DNA of 64,000 bases from Pseudoroseomonas ludipueritiae (GCF_014490445.1 NZ_JACTUZ010000004.1:36790-100789), one strand, 5' to 3'. Counted from the stretch's first letter, positions 16,780-27,450 are shown. Translations and numbers: made by a program. The notes: a model not told the origin generated them from the letters alone.

Positions 16780-18477
16780 TCAGGCGGCGCGGGAGGGGCT
16801 CGGCTCGCTCTGCTTCCGCAGGCTGAGCAACGGGACATCCATTTCGCAGACCAGCCCGTCCGGCAGCCAGGACTGTGACAGCCTGCCGCCGAGCTGCCCC
16901 CGCACCACCGTGGCCAGGACGCGCGAGCCGAAGCCGCGCCCCATCGGCACGCCGGGCAGCGCCGGCCCGCCGGTCTCCCTCCAGCGCAGCCGCAGCGCGC
17001 TGGCCGGCGCATCCTCCGTGCCCATCAGGTGCCAGGAGATGGAGACGCGCCCGCCGGGCACCGAGAGGGCCCCGTGCTTCACGGCATTGGTGGCCAGTTC
17101 ATGCACCGCCATGGCAAGGGGCTGCGCCGCGGCGGGCGGCAGCAGCACCGGCGGGCCGTCCAGCTCCGCCCGCGTGTCGAACTCGCCATCGCCGTCCGAG
17201 ACGAAGGGCGCCAGTTCCGCCTGCAACAGCGCATGCAGGCTGGCGCCGCGCCATTGGTCTTCCGACAACAGGGTCTGCGCCCGCGAAAGGGCCGAGACGC
17301 GCCCCTCCACCGCCCTGACATAGGCGTCGAGGTCGTTCTTCGGCGTCAGTTGCAGCATTGCCTGCACCACCGCCAGGGCGTTCTTGGCGCGGTGGTCGAC
17401 CTCGCGCGCGAGCAGGCGTAGGCGTGTCTCGCCGGATTCGATCTCCGCGGTCCGGTCCTGGACGCGCCGTTCGAGGCTGGCGTTAAGGTCGCTCAGCTCC
17501 CGCGTGCGGCGCCTCGCCAGCTGCACCAGCCAGGAGAGGGCGACGGAGGTCAGCACCGCGAAAACGCCATAGGCCAGGGCGCGGCGGCGCCAGGGAGCCA
17601 GCACCACATCCACGGGGATGCCATAGGCGACATTGACGGGGTAATGTTCCAGCCGGCGGAAGGCCGCCAGCCGCTCCACCTTGTCGAAGGGGGATGCACC
17701 CCGGATCACCTGCCGCTCGGCGCCATTGCTGGTAGCCCGGAAGAGCGGCGCCTGTGGCAGCATGCGCGGCATGCTCTCCGGATCGACCGGCGGGCGACGG
17801 GCCAGGATCATCCCATCCTCCCGCACCAGGCTGACCAGCCCGCGCCGGTCCGGCGCCGCCTGGTTCCAGTATTGGAGCAGGGAGCGCTGCTCCACGATCA
17901 TGGCGGCGACACCCAGAAAGGAGCCATCCTCGGCGGAGCGGCGGCGGGTGATCAGAAAAATCACCGAACCGTCAACCTGGCTGCGGGTAGGGCGGGAGAT
18001 GAAGGCTTGCGTGCCGGGATTATCGCGGTGCCAGAGAAAGTAATCCCGCTGGCTGACATTCACCGCTTGCAGCGGCTGCGGGCGCTGCGAATCCACCAGC
18101 ACCTGGCCTTCAGCGCCGAAGACGGCAATCCCGAGCTGCTCGTCGGCATAGAGCCTCAGCCGGCGCAGGACGGCATGGTGGCTGGGGGCATTGGCGCGGA
18201 TCTCCTCGTTTGAGAGGCCGCGCAACTGGTGCTCGGCGGCGCCGAGCGCGAGCGCCTGGAACTGGAAGACCTTTTCCGCCTGGCCATGGATGGTGTCCAG
18301 CATCACCAGGATATTGCGCCGGGCCTCCGAAAGCACCTGGCGGCGGTCGTTGATGACCTCGGCGGTCGCCAGGATCAGCGGCAGGCCCGCGCAGGCGATG
18401 AGCAAGGCGTTGAAAGCATGCAGCCGGTGCCGCCGTCTTCGCACCTGCGGTAGCCGAAGGGAATCTGCGCCTGACAT
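16780..18477 (-). CDS. HWE/HisKA_2-type sensor histidine kinase, membrane-bound
   Basis: 565 aa. First transmembrane helix about 20-42, a periplasmic Cache-like sensor (about 45-310, with 'VNVSQRDYFLWHRDNPG'), second helix about 313-335, then a kinase core. The H-box 'EVDHRAKNALAVVQAML' (His362) and N-box 'AVHELATNAVKHGALS' plus the C-terminal 'RLRWRETGGP' are hallmarks of HWE/HisKA_2 kinases common in alphaproteobacteria. ATG at 18477 follows AGGAGCGG. It is convergent with the hybrid kinase (15 bp between stops). Ligand unknown; dCache domains often bind small organic molecules. Confidence 0.88.
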   Translation of the reverse strand: MSGADSLRLPQVRRRRHRLHAFNALLIACAGLPLILATAEVINDRRQVLSEARRNILVMLDTIHGQAEKVFQFQALALGAAEHQLRGLSNEEIRANAPSHHAVLRRLRLYADEQLGIAVFGAEGQVLVDSQRPQPLQAVNVSQRDYFLWHRDNPGTQAFISRPTRSQVDGSVIFLITRRRSAEDGSFLGVAAMIVEQRSLLQYWNQAAPDRRGLVSLVREDGMILARRPPVDPESMPRMLPQAPLFRATSNGAERQVIRGASPFDKVERLAAFRRLEHYPVNVAYGIPVDVVLAPWRRRALAYGVFAVLTSVALSWLVQLARRRTRELSDLNASLERRVQDRTAEIESGETRLRLLAREVDHRAKNALAVVQAMLQLTPKNDLDAYVRAVEGRVSALSRAQTLLSEDQWRGASLHALLQAELAPFVSDGDGEFDTRAELDGPPVLLPPAAAQPLAMAVHELATNAVKHGALSVPGGRVSISWHLMGTEDAPASALRLRWRETGGPALPGVPMGRGFGSRVLATVVRGQLGGRLSQSWLPDGLVCEMDVPLLSLRKQSEPSPSRAA

Positions 18478-18747
18478 CTCCGCTCCTGCGGGGCAGCGCC
18501 CCGCCGATGTCCAGAAATAACAACGCCCGCAGAATGATCAAGTCGGGCCGGAGCCCGGCTCTCCCGAGAGGAGTATTGCCCGGGTGGAAATCATGCCCCA
18601 ACTGCCCATCCGGCAATCCAGACTGCTATAGCAGTAGCGCGGGCAACAAAGGTGTGATTAGCATCCGCGAGACCCAAGGATGGTTCACCGGTGCCGGCGC
18701 CCCCCGCCGTGCCAGTGCTTGCATCCTGGTAAGAAAGAGGAAACGAC

Positions 18748-19932
18748 ATGCAATACGCCTCTCGACGCGGCCTTCTGGGCGGCAGCGCCGGACTGGTTCT
18801 TGGCAGCATGGCGGGGGCTGGCGCCAAGGCCCAGACCGCCGAGCCGCGCAGCCCGCTGGCCCTGAACATCATCGATGCCGCCGGCAACCTCGCGCTGACG
18901 CAGAAGGCCTTCGACAACTACCGCCGCGCCAAGCCGCGCATGGTGTCGCGCATGGTCTTCACCAAGGCGCCGGCCCCGGAAGTGCCTGGCAAGATCAAGG
19001 CGCAGCAGCAGGCCGGGCGCCTGGACATCGACATGGTGATTGTTGGCACCGACGCGCTCTCCGCCGGCATCCAGCAGGGGCTCTGGACGGAGCTGACCGA
19101 CACGCATGCCCGCGCCCTGCCCAATCTGCAGGACATCTTCCTGGAGCCGGCCTGGCGCATGCAGGGCCTGGCGCAGAAGCAGGGGGTGGTGGTCTCCTAC
19201 TACCCCTCCGGCCCGCTGCTGGAATACATGCCGAACAAGGTGCCGACGCCGCCCGCCAGCGCCGAGGAACTTCTGGCCTGGACCAAGCAGAACCCCAACA
19301 AGTTCTGCTACGCCCGCCCGGCCAATTCCGGCCCCGGCCGCACCTGGCTGATGGGCCTGCCCTATATCCTGGGCGACAAGGATCCCAGCGACCCGATGAA
19401 CGGCTGGGACAAGACCTGGAGCTACCTGAAGGAACTCGGCCAGAACATCGAGTATTACCCGACTGGCACCGGCGTGACGATGAAGGAACTGGGTGAGGGC
19501 ACCCGGGACATGATCATCAGCACCACGGGCTGGGACATCAATCCGCGCGTCCTCGGCATTGTGCCGAAGGAAGCGAAGGTGGCGACGCTCAAGAATTTCC
19601 GCTGGGTGGTCGATGCCCACTACATCGTCATTCCCAAGGGCATCGCCGAGGAGCGGCTGCGCGTGCTGCTCGACCTGACCTCTTTCCTGCTCACCAAGGA
19701 AAGCCAGGCCTATACCTATGACGAGGGCTATTTCTATCCGGGCCCGGCGGTGAAGGGCGTCACGCTCGACATGGCGCCGAAGGAAAGCCAGGACGCGATC
19801 CGCGAATATGGCCGCCCGGAATACGAGAAGCTGATCGCCGAGACGCCCACGGAACTGCCGCTGGACGCCGACAAGATGGTGCTGGCCTTCCGCCGGTGGG
19901 ACGAGGAGATCGGGGCGCGGAGAACCCGGTGA
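18748..19932 (+). CDS. ABC transporter extracellular solute-binding protein (polyamine/iron type)
   Basis: 394 aa. N-terminal export signal with twin-Arg-like start MQYASRRGLLGGSAG and cleavage near AKAQ. Mature protein belongs to the SBP family paired with PotA/FbpC-type ATPases ('YARPANSGPGRTWLMGLPYI', 'YYPTGTGVTMKELGEGTRDM'). First gene of an operon with ATPase (19952) and two permeases. A paralogue (22810-23997) sits at the other end of the cluster; both share 'LPYILGDKDPSDP' and 'TGWDINPRVLGIVPKEAKV'-type segments. Ribosome-binding site GAGGAAA. Substrate not determinable. Confidence 0.88.
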   Translation: MQYASRRGLLGGSAGLVLGSMAGAGAKAQTAEPRSPLALNIIDAAGNLALTQKAFDNYRRAKPRMVSRMVFTKAPAPEVPGKIKAQQQAGRLDIDMVIVGTDALSAGIQQGLWTELTDTHARALPNLQDIFLEPAWRMQGLAQKQGVVVSYYPSGPLLEYMPNKVPTPPASAEELLAWTKQNPNKFCYARPANSGPGRTWLMGLPYILGDKDPSDPMNGWDKTWSYLKELGQNIEYYPTGTGVTMKELGEGTRDMIISTTGWDINPRVLGIVPKEAKVATLKNFRWVVDAHYIVIPKGIAEERLRVLLDLTSFLLTKESQAYTYDEGYFYPGPAVKGVTLDMAPKESQDAIREYGRPEYEKLIAETPTELPLDADKMVLAFRRWDEEIGARRTR

Positions 19933-19951
19933 ACGACGGAGTTACCCTGGT

Positions 19952-21021
<1,070 letters not shown>

Positions 21022-21025
<4 letters not shown>

Positions 21026-21915
21026 GCACGGCCATCGACACCAGCCCGCCGCTGCGGCTGCGCATGGCGGCGAAGGGGCTCGACACAGTGACGCTGCTGG
21101 TGCTGCCGGCAGCCTTCGTGCTCGTGGCGCTGTTCCTCTATCCCTTCCTCTACGGGCTCTGGCTCTCCTTCCGCCCGAAGGATGGCACGCTGCTGGGGAA
21201 CTACGGTCGCTTCTTCTCCGATCCCTTCCTCTACGACACCATCTGGGCGACGATGCGGCTGGCGGTGCCGGTCACGCTGCTGAACCTGCTGCTGGCGGTT
21301 CCCGTGGCCTTCCGCGTGCGCCTGATGCGGCGGCAGCGGCTGCTGACCACCATTCTGATCCTGCCGATCACGCTCGGCACGGTGCTGGTGGCGGAAGGCA
21401 TGCTCTTCTATTTCGGCGCGCAGGGCTGGTTCAGCCGCACGCTGATGACGATCGGCCTGACCTCGGGCCCGATCAAGCTGACCAACAGCTATATCGGCGT
21501 CTTCCTGTCGCTGCTGATCACCGGCTTCCCCTTCACCTTCCTGCTGACGCTCTCCTATGTCACCGGCATCGATCCCTCGCTGGAACAGGCGTCGGCGACG
21601 CTGGGGGCGGGGCCGCGCTCGCGCTTCCGGCACATCTTCCTGCCGCTGCTGCTGCCGGGCCTCGCCATCACCTTCTGCCTCAGCTTCGTGCAGGCCTATT
21701 CGGTCTTTCCCTCGGCGGTGCTGGTGGGCGAGCCGGCCCGAATAACCCGCGTCATCTCCATCGCGGCCTACCAAGCGGCCTTCGAGGAATATGATTACTC
21801 CATGGCCTCGGCCATCGCGATGATCATGGGCTTCACGCAGCTGGCCGTGGTGGTCCTGGTGCTGGCGTCGCGGCAGTTGTTCTATCGCGGCCCCGCCGGC
21901 GGCGGCAAAGGCTGA
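21022..21915 (+). CDS. ABC transporter permease (PotB-like)
   Basis: 297 aa, about six membrane helices. The EAA loop reads 'EQASATLGAGPRSRFRHIFLPLLLPG', as in PotB/CysT-type permeases. Start overlaps the ATPase stop by 4 bp. Forms the channel with the next gene. Confidence 0.9.
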
Positions 21916-21927
21916 GGAGCGTCCTAG

Positions 21928-22770
21928 ATGCATAGCAATCCCAGCCTTTCCACCCGCCTCTGGGCCGCGGCGCTCTGGGTTCTGGTTGGCTTCTTCGTGC
22001 TCAACCTGCTGGCGATGATCGGCTCCGTGGTCGTCAGCTCCTTCGGTACGCGCTGGCTCGGCACCTGGCTGCCGGCCGGCTGGACCACCCGCTGGTATTC
22101 CGCGGCCTGGGAGGAGTTCCAGTTGCACGACGTGCTGCTGGTCACCTTCCAGATCACCTTCTCCGTGGTGCTGCTCTCCGGCCTCTTCGGCGTGCCGGCG
22201 GCCTATGCCATGGCGCGGCGGGACTTCCCCGGCAAGCGGCTGCTGATGCTGCTCTTCCTGCTGCCGCTGCTGGTGCCGCCCATCACCTATGGCATCCCGA
22301 TGGCCACCGTACTGTATCAGGTAGGGCTCGGCGGCACGATGGCGGGCGTGATCCTCGCCAATCTCGTGCCCACAGTCCCCTTCGTGATCCTGGTCATGAT
22401 TCCCTTCGTGGAGCAGATCGATCCGAAGATCGAGGCCGCCGCGCGGGTCTTCGGCGCCGGCACCTTCCGCCTCTTCGTGCATGTGCTGACGCCGCTGCTG
22501 CTGCCGGGTGTGCTGGCGGCGCTGCTGCTGGTGCTGGTGCGCACCATCGCGATGTTCGAGCTGACCTTCCTGACCGCGGGCCCGACCAGCCAGACGCTGG
22601 TGGTCGCGCTCTATTACTCGGTCTTCGCGGCGGGTGTGCGGGCGGTGCAGTCGGTGGATGCCATGGCGGTGATCTACATGCTCGCCACGCTGATCTGGCT
22701 GGTGATCGCGCTGCGCTTCGTCAGCCCGACGCAGATCGTCGCCCGCGCCAAGCAACAGCAGGCACACTAG
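21928..22770 (+). CDS. ABC transporter permease (PotC-like)
   Basis: 280 aa, six predicted helices with the EAA loop 'EAAARVFGAGTFRLFVHVLTPLLLPG'. Second permease of the heterodimeric channel, 12 bp after the first. A strong stem-loop follows. Confidence 0.9.
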   Translation: MHSNPSLSTRLWAAALWVLVGFFVLNLLAMIGSVVVSSFGTRWLGTWLPAGWTTRWYSAAWEEFQLHDVLLVTFQITFSVVLLSGLFGVPAAYAMARRDFPGKRLLMLLFLLPLLVPPITYGIPMATVLYQVGLGGTMAGVILANLVPTVPFVILVMIPFVEQIDPKIEAAARVFGAGTFRLFVHVLTPLLLPGVLAALLLVLVRTIAMFELTFLTAGPTSQTLVVALYYSVFAAGVRAVQSVDAMAVIYMLATLIWLVIALRFVSPTQIVARAKQQQAH

Positions 22771-22777
22771 CGGATAC

Positions 22778-22801
22778 GGCAGGGCGGCTCGCCGCCCTGC
22801 C
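22778..22801 (+). terminator. Bidirectional stem-loop between convergent genes
   Basis: Eleven-base-pair perfect inverted repeat GGCAGGGCGGC/GCCGCCCTGCC (22778-22788 with 22791-22801). It lies 7 bp after the permease stop and 8 bp before the stop of the opposing binding-protein gene. Confidence 0.7.
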
Positions 22802-22809
22802 GCCCCTCC

Positions 22810-23997
22810 TTACTGCCGCGGCTTCTTGGAGCCGATCTGCTCATCCCAGCGGCGGAAGGCCGCCACCAGCCGGTCCGGCGTCAGCGGCGGTGCCACCGGG
22901 CGTTCCTTGAACCAGGTCTCGTATTCCGGCCGGCCGAATTCACGGATCACGTCCTGGCTTTCCTGCGGTGCCATCGAGAGCGGCGCATTCGCGATCACCG
23001 GGCCCGGATAGAGATAACCCTTGTCATAGGTCATGGCCTGCTGCGGCGGCTGCAACAGGAAGGCCATCAGCCTGGCGCAGACCGCCACGCGCTCCGGCGC
23101 CACGCCCTTGGGCACGGCCATGAAATGCGCGTCCGGCAGCCAATGCGTGCCATCCAGCATGAAGACCTTGGCTTCCTTCGGCACGATCCCCAGCACGCGT
23201 GGGTTGATGTCCCAGCCGCAGGCGGTCGCGATGATGTCGCGCGAGCCTTCGCCGAACTCCCGCATCGTGGCGGCGGTGCCGGTTGGATAGTAATCGATCG
23301 TCTCGCCGATGGCCTGGAGATAATCCCAGCTCTTGTCCCAGCCATTGATCGGGTCCGAGGGGTCCTTGTCGCCCAGGATGTAGGGAAGGCCCTGCAACAG
23401 GGTCCATCCCGGCCCGGAATTGGCCGGGCGGGCATAGACGAAGCGCCTGGGATGCGCCCTGGCCCATCCCAGCAGGTCTTCCGGCGTGCGGATCGTCGCC
23501 GTCATCCGGTCGGGCATGTACTCGAACAGGGGACCGGAGGGCGTGTAGGACACCTCGATGCCATAGCCGCGACCAAAATTCGCCTGCAGCATCTTGGCGC
23601 CGGGGATCAGGATCCTGTCCAGGTCCGGCAGAACATCGGAATAGGCTGGCAGCATCTGCGTCCAGAGGCCCTGGTTGATGCCGTCCGACAGCGGGCCAAG
23701 CCCGAGCAGCACGAAGTCGATATCCAGCCGCCCGGCATCCTGCTGCGCCTTGAGCTTCGGCGCCAACTCGGGCGAGGGCGCGACCTGGATGTTGAGGCGG
23801 GAGATCAGCTTGGGATTCTGCTGCCGGAACAGCTCGATCGCCGGGCGGTCGATCTGCAGGGCGCCGGCAACATCCATGATGCTGAGCGCGATGGGCGCGC
23901 TGGGCAGAGGGGTCTGCGCATGGGCTTGCTGCAAGGCCACCGTCGCGGCTGAGCCACCGGCCAGCAAGGTACGCCGGCGCAGGTAATGGATGGACAT
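22810..23997 (-). CDS. ABC transporter extracellular solute-binding protein, paralogue of the one at 18748
   Basis: 395 aa. Signal MSIHYLRRRTLLAGGSAATV... with cleavage near AHAQ. It shares long similar stretches with the 18748 protein ('YARPANSGPGWTLLQGLPYI', 'GDKDPSDPINGWDKSW', 'GWDINPRVLGIVPKEAKV', 'APQESQDVIREFGRPEYE') but clearly diverged. No second ATPase or permease accompanies it, so it may feed the same channel with a different ligand. Convergent with the permease at 21928. Confidence 0.85.
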   Translation of the reverse strand: MSIHYLRRRTLLAGGSAATVALQQAHAQTPLPSAPIALSIMDVAGALQIDRPAIELFRQQNPKLISRLNIQVAPSPELAPKLKAQQDAGRLDIDFVLLGLGPLSDGINQGLWTQMLPAYSDVLPDLDRILIPGAKMLQANFGRGYGIEVSYTPSGPLFEYMPDRMTATIRTPEDLLGWARAHPRRFVYARPANSGPGWTLLQGLPYILGDKDPSDPINGWDKSWDYLQAIGETIDYYPTGTAATMREFGEGSRDIIATACGWDINPRVLGIVPKEAKVFMLDGTHWLPDAHFMAVPKGVAPERVAVCARLMAFLLQPPQQAMTYDKGYLYPGPVIANAPLSMAPQESQDVIREFGRPEYETWFKERPVAPPLTPDRLVAAFRRWDEQIGSKKPRQ

Positions 23998-24150
23998 GCT
24001 TCCTCCGTTTTCTGTGACGTGCCGTCAGGCGAGGGACGCGTACTCGCAAAGCCCGCGCACCAGGACAGGCGCAACGATGCCTCATCGTAAGCATGACCGA
24101 GAATGGAGGGAGTTGCAGCAATTTCAGCGAGGCATGATGCCGCCGCCTCG

Positions 24151-25182
24151 CTAGATGGCCTTGACCGGGCAAGGGCGGCCGCTGCGCGAACTCTCCAGCA
24201 AGGCGTCGACGAGATAGTGGACGCGCAGCGCGTCGGTGCCGCTGGCCGCGGGCTCGCGCCCTTCGTCCAGCGCATCCAGGAAATCCGCCAGCACGCTGCG
24301 GTGGTAATCGTGCGGGAAGGCCATGGGGTCGGCGCCGGTGCCGCCGCCGCCACCTGGGCGAAGCTCCGTGACCCGGCCATCCTGGTGCTGCACATGCAGG
24401 TCCACGCCTGTCAGCGCGGCCGTGGCCCGTGTTCCGATCAACTCGATGCGCTCCGGGAAGCCCGGGAAGGCGGCCGTGGTGGCCTCGATGGTGCCCATGG
24501 CGCCGCTGGCGAAGCGCACCGCCGCGCAGGCCAGATCCTCCGTCTCCATGCGGTGGACCGGGCTGGTCGTGGCATAGCCGGTGACCTCGGCCACCGGTCC
24601 GGCCAGGCTTTGCAGCAGGTCCAGCGTATGGATGCCCTGGGTGATCAGCACGCCGCCGCCATCCCGCGCCAAGGTTCCACGGCCCGGCTCGTCGTAATAG
24701 GACTGGGGGCGCCAAAGCCGGATGCTGGCGGAGGCGGCGAGCAGCGTGCCGATCTGCCCCTCCCGCTGAAGTGCCGCGAATTGCACGGCGGCGGGCCGGA
24801 AGCGATGCTGCAGCACCAGGCCCAGCGTGACGCCGGCCTCGCGGCAGGCGGCGACCAGTTGCTCGGCCCGCGCGGTGGTGACCTCCAGCGGCTTCTCCAG
24901 CAGGATATGCTTGCCGGCGGCGGCGCAGCGGCGGACCAGTTCGAGATGCGTATCCGGCGGCGTCAGGATCATGACGCAATCCACGCTGGCATCGGCGAGG
25001 ATTGTGTCGAGCTGATCGATGAGCGGAAAGGGGAAACGCCGCGCGAAGCTCTCGCGCCGGGCTGCGCTGCGCGCATAGGCGCCAGCCACTTCCACGCGCT
25101 CCGCCAGATCAAGCAAGGATCTGGCATGCGGCGTGACAGCCATGCCGAGGCCAATGACTCCGATGCGGTGCCGCGTGGCCAT
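24151..25182 (-). CDS. Gfo/Idh/MocA family NAD(P)-dependent oxidoreductase
   Basis: 343 aa. N-terminal Rossmann fold 'RIGVIGLGMAVTPHARSLLD', family motif 'GKHILLEKPLEVTTARAEQL' (catalytic Lys in EKP), then 'GLVLQHRFRPAAVQFAAL' and 'GGGVLITQGIHTLDLLQSLA'. Such enzymes oxidise sugars, inositols or related polyols. It lies between a binding-protein gene and an amino-acid transport operon, all on the minus strand, but with an apparent terminator just upstream, so it is probably a separate unit. Confidence 0.88.
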   Translation of the reverse strand: MATRHRIGVIGLGMAVTPHARSLLDLAERVEVAGAYARSAARRESFARRFPFPLIDQLDTILADASVDCVMILTPPDTHLELVRRCAAAGKHILLEKPLEVTTARAEQLVAACREAGVTLGLVLQHRFRPAAVQFAALQREGQIGTLLAASASIRLWRPQSYYDEPGRGTLARDGGGVLITQGIHTLDLLQSLAGPVAEVTGYATTSPVHRMETEDLACAAVRFASGAMGTIEATTAAFPGFPERIELIGTRATAALTGVDLHVQHQDGRVTELRPGGGGGTGADPMAFPHDYHRSVLADFLDALDEGREPAASGTDALRVHYLVDALLESSRSGRPCPVKAI

Positions 25183-25208
25183 GCCTGCCTCCGGCCTCAG
25201 GAGAAAAG

Positions 25209-25231
25209 CCCGCGGCCTGGAGGGCCGCGGG
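25209..25231 (-). terminator. Rho-independent terminator after the amino-acid binding-protein gene
   Basis: Perfect 9-bp stem CCCGCGGCC/GGCCGCGGG (25209-25217 with 25223-25231) with a 5-nt loop. Read on the minus strand it is followed by CTTTTC, the T-rich tail of an intrinsic terminator. It ends the transport operon 15 bp after its last stop codon. Confidence 0.75.
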
Positions 25232-25245
25232 GTGACAGCGGATGA

Positions 25246-26067
25246 TCAGAACTGCGGCATCGGCGGCAGCGGGTCCATCGGTGCCTTGAACCAGCGCTGG
25301 TGGATGCGGTCCAGCTCGCCGTTCTGCACGATGGAGGCGATGAAGGTGTTGCACCAGTCGCGCAGGGCCTCGTCCTGCTTGCGGAAGGCCATGCCATTGG
25401 CCTGGGCACGCAGCGTGAACTTCGGCTCGATCTGCAACTGCGGGTAATTGTTGGTCAGCTGCGCCAGAACCGTGCTGCTGGCGCCGATGGCCTGCACCTG
25501 GCCCGAGATGATCGACTGCGTCGTGGTGGCATCATCGTCGAAGCGCATGACGCGAATTTCCTTTGGCGCCACTGCCATCAGCGCCGAATCCTGCGTGCTC
25601 GCACGCGCCACGCCGACGCGCACGCCCTTGAGGTCGTCCGGGCCTTTGATGTTGGTGTTCTTGGGTGCCAGGATATAGGTCGTGAAGGCACTGTAGGGAT
25701 TGGAGAAGAGCACCTGCTTCGACCGTTCCTCGGTGATGCCGAAGGTGGCGACCAGCATGTCCACCTTGTTGGTCAGCAGGAAGGGGATGCGGTTGGGGCC
25801 GGTGACAGGCACCAGTTGCAGCTGCACGCCCAGTTCCTTGGCCAGCAGGACGGAAACATCGGCGTCATAGCCGGCCGGCTTCTGGTTCTCGTCGATGCCG
25901 CCGAAGGGCGGGTAGTCGGTGAGAATGCCGATGGAGATCGTTCCACGCTTCTTGATCTCGTCGGGCGTGGCGGCCATGGCGGGGCGGATCAGGCCAGGCA
26001 TCAGCGCGGCGGTGCCGCCGAGCGCGAGCGCGCCAAGAGCGCGGCGGCTGATCGGGTTGAAGGTCAT
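25246..26067 (-). CDS. Polar amino-acid ABC transporter substrate-binding protein
   Basis: 273 aa from ATG at 26067 (GGAGA upstream; the longer frame is rejected). Twin-Arg-like signal 'SRRALGALALGGTAALM' with cleavage near AMA. Mature family-3 SBP: 'GTISIGILTDYPPFGGIDEN', 'PAGYDADVSVLLAKELGV', 'PFLLTNKVDMLVATFGITEE', 'DDLKGVRVGVARASTQDS'. Cotranscribed with two permeases upstream. Which amino acid is bound cannot be told. Confidence 0.9.
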   Translation of the reverse strand: MTFNPISRRALGALALGGTAALMPGLIRPAMAATPDEIKKRGTISIGILTDYPPFGGIDENQKPAGYDADVSVLLAKELGVQLQLVPVTGPNRIPFLLTNKVDMLVATFGITEERSKQVLFSNPYSAFTTYILAPKNTNIKGPDDLKGVRVGVARASTQDSALMAVAPKEIRVMRFDDDATTTQSIISGQVQAIGASSTVLAQLTNNYPQLQIEPKFTLRAQANGMAFRKQDEALRDWCNTFIASIVQNGELDRIHQRWFKAPMDPLPPMPQF

Positions 26068-26116
26068 AGCGATTTCTCCCTGGTCACTGCATGTATCATT
26101 GTCGTCGGTTGCCGCT

Positions 26117-26767
26117 TCAGCGGGTGGCAAGGGCGAGTTTCTGCTCCATGCGCTTGCTATAGGCCGAGAGCGGCCAGCAGATGACGAAGTAGGTCAGCCC
26201 CACCAGCCCGAAGATGGTGAAGGGCTGGAAGACGGCGTTATTGATCACCTGTGCCGCGCGCGTGATTTCCACGAAGCCGATGATCGAGGCGAGAGAGGTG
26301 GCCTTGATCAACTGCACCAGGAAACCCACGGTGGGCGGGATGGCGATCCGGAAGGCCTGCGGCAGCACGACCAGCCGCATCTGGTTCCAGTAGCGCAGGC
26401 CGAGGGCGCTCGATGCTTCCCACTGGCCGCGCGGCACCACTTCAATGCTGCCACGCCAGATCTCGCCCAGGAAGGCGCTGGCATGCAGGGAGAGACCCAG
26501 CGCCGCCGCGCCCCAGGGATCGACATTGAAGCCGAAGATACCGGGGACGAAGAAGGCCAGGAACAGCTGCATCAGCAGGGGCGTGCCCTGGAAGAGCTTG
26601 ATGTAGCCGAAGGCGAGCCAGCGGAGCGGCTTGATGGTGCCGCTGCGCATCAGTGCGATCAGGATGCCGCCGATGCTGCCGCCGATGAAGGCGAAGATGG
26701 ACAGCAGCAGCGTCCAGCGCACCGCCGCCAGGATGAAGATGATCTCGTTGGGGCCGAGGCTTCGCAT
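26117..26767 (-). CDS. Amino-acid ABC transporter permease (HisM/GlnP family)
   Basis: 216 aa, with the N-terminal 'AVRWTLLLSIFAFIGGSIGG', 'YIKLFQGTPLLMQLFL' and EAA-loop 'EASSALGLRYWNQMRLVVLP' signatures of HisQM-type permeases. Lies 49 bp upstream of the binding-protein gene and 11 bp after the other permease. Confidence 0.9.
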   Translation of the reverse strand: MRSLGPNEIIFILAAVRWTLLLSIFAFIGGSIGGILIALMRSGTIKPLRWLAFGYIKLFQGTPLLMQLFLAFFVPGIFGFNVDPWGAAALGLSLHASAFLGEIWRGSIEVVPRGQWEASSALGLRYWNQMRLVVLPQAFRIAIPPTVGFLVQLIKATSLASIIGFVEITRAAQVINNAVFQPFTIFGLVGLTYFVICWPLSAYSKRMEQKLALATR

Positions 26768-26778
26768 GCGCCGCTCCC

Positions 26779-27450
26779 TCAGCGTGTGGCTGGCTGGCGC
26801 AGGAAGGTGCGCTCGATCATGGCGAAGATGCCCCAGAAGATCAGGGACAAGGCGAAATACATGCCCGTCACCACGAAATAGACCTCGAAGCTGCGGAAGT
26901 TGCGCGCCTGGATGTCATTGGCGGCGCCGGTCAGCTCGCTGGCCGCGATGGCCGAGCAGACGCTGGAATTCAGCATCAGCAGGATGAACTGGCTGGTTAG
27001 CGCCGGATAGATGGCCTGGATGGCCGGCTTCAGCACGACGAGGCGGAAGATCTGCAAGGGCTTCAGGCCCAGGGCGCGGCCGGCCTCGATCTGTCCCTTG
27101 GAAATGCTTTCGATGCCAGCGCGGATGATCTCGATCCCATAGGCGCTGACATTGACCACCAGGGCCAGCAGCGACGCCTGGTCGGCCTCCAGCCTGATGC
27201 CGATGGCGGGCAGGCCGAAGAAGATGACGAAGATCTGGATCAGGAAAGGCGTGTTGCGGATCAGCTCGATATAGGCGTCGATCACCCAGCGCAGGAGCTT
27301 CGGCCCGCCGGTCTTTCCCAATGCGCCCAGAACCGCGACGACCATGCCAATGGCCATCGCGGCCGCGGAAAGCCACAGGGTACGCAAAGCACCGGCCAGA
27401 AGCTCGTCCCAGGCCGCGAAGACCTGCCCGAACTCGAAAACATAGTTCAT
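26779..27450 (-). CDS. Amino-acid ABC transporter permease (HisQ/GltJ family)
   Basis: 223 aa from ATG at 27450 (MNYVFEFGQVFAAWDELLAG), preferred over an upstream in-frame Met at 27477 because the family normally begins here; the ribosome-binding site is poor for both. Signatures 'YIELIRNTPFLIQIFVIFFG' and 'EAGRALGLKPLQIFRLVVL'. First gene of the three-gene operon. No ATPase gene follows or precedes it. Confidence 0.88.
   Translation of the reverse strand: MNYVFEFGQVFAAWDELLAGALRTLWLSAAAMAIGMVVAVLGALGKTGGPKLLRWVIDAYIELIRNTPFLIQIFVIFFGLPAIGIRLEADQASLLALVVNVSAYGIEIIRAGIESISKGQIEAGRALGLKPLQIFRLVVLKPAIQAIYPALTSQFILLMLNSSVCSAIAASELTGAANDIQARNFRSFEVYFVVTGMYFALSLIFWGIFAMIERTFLRQPATR

Noticed and set aside
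18507-18747. Start of a long open frame overlapping the beginning of the binding-protein gene at 18748
   Set aside because: It runs in a different frame through the binding-protein gene and has no domain; the binding protein has a clear signal peptide and ribosome-binding site.
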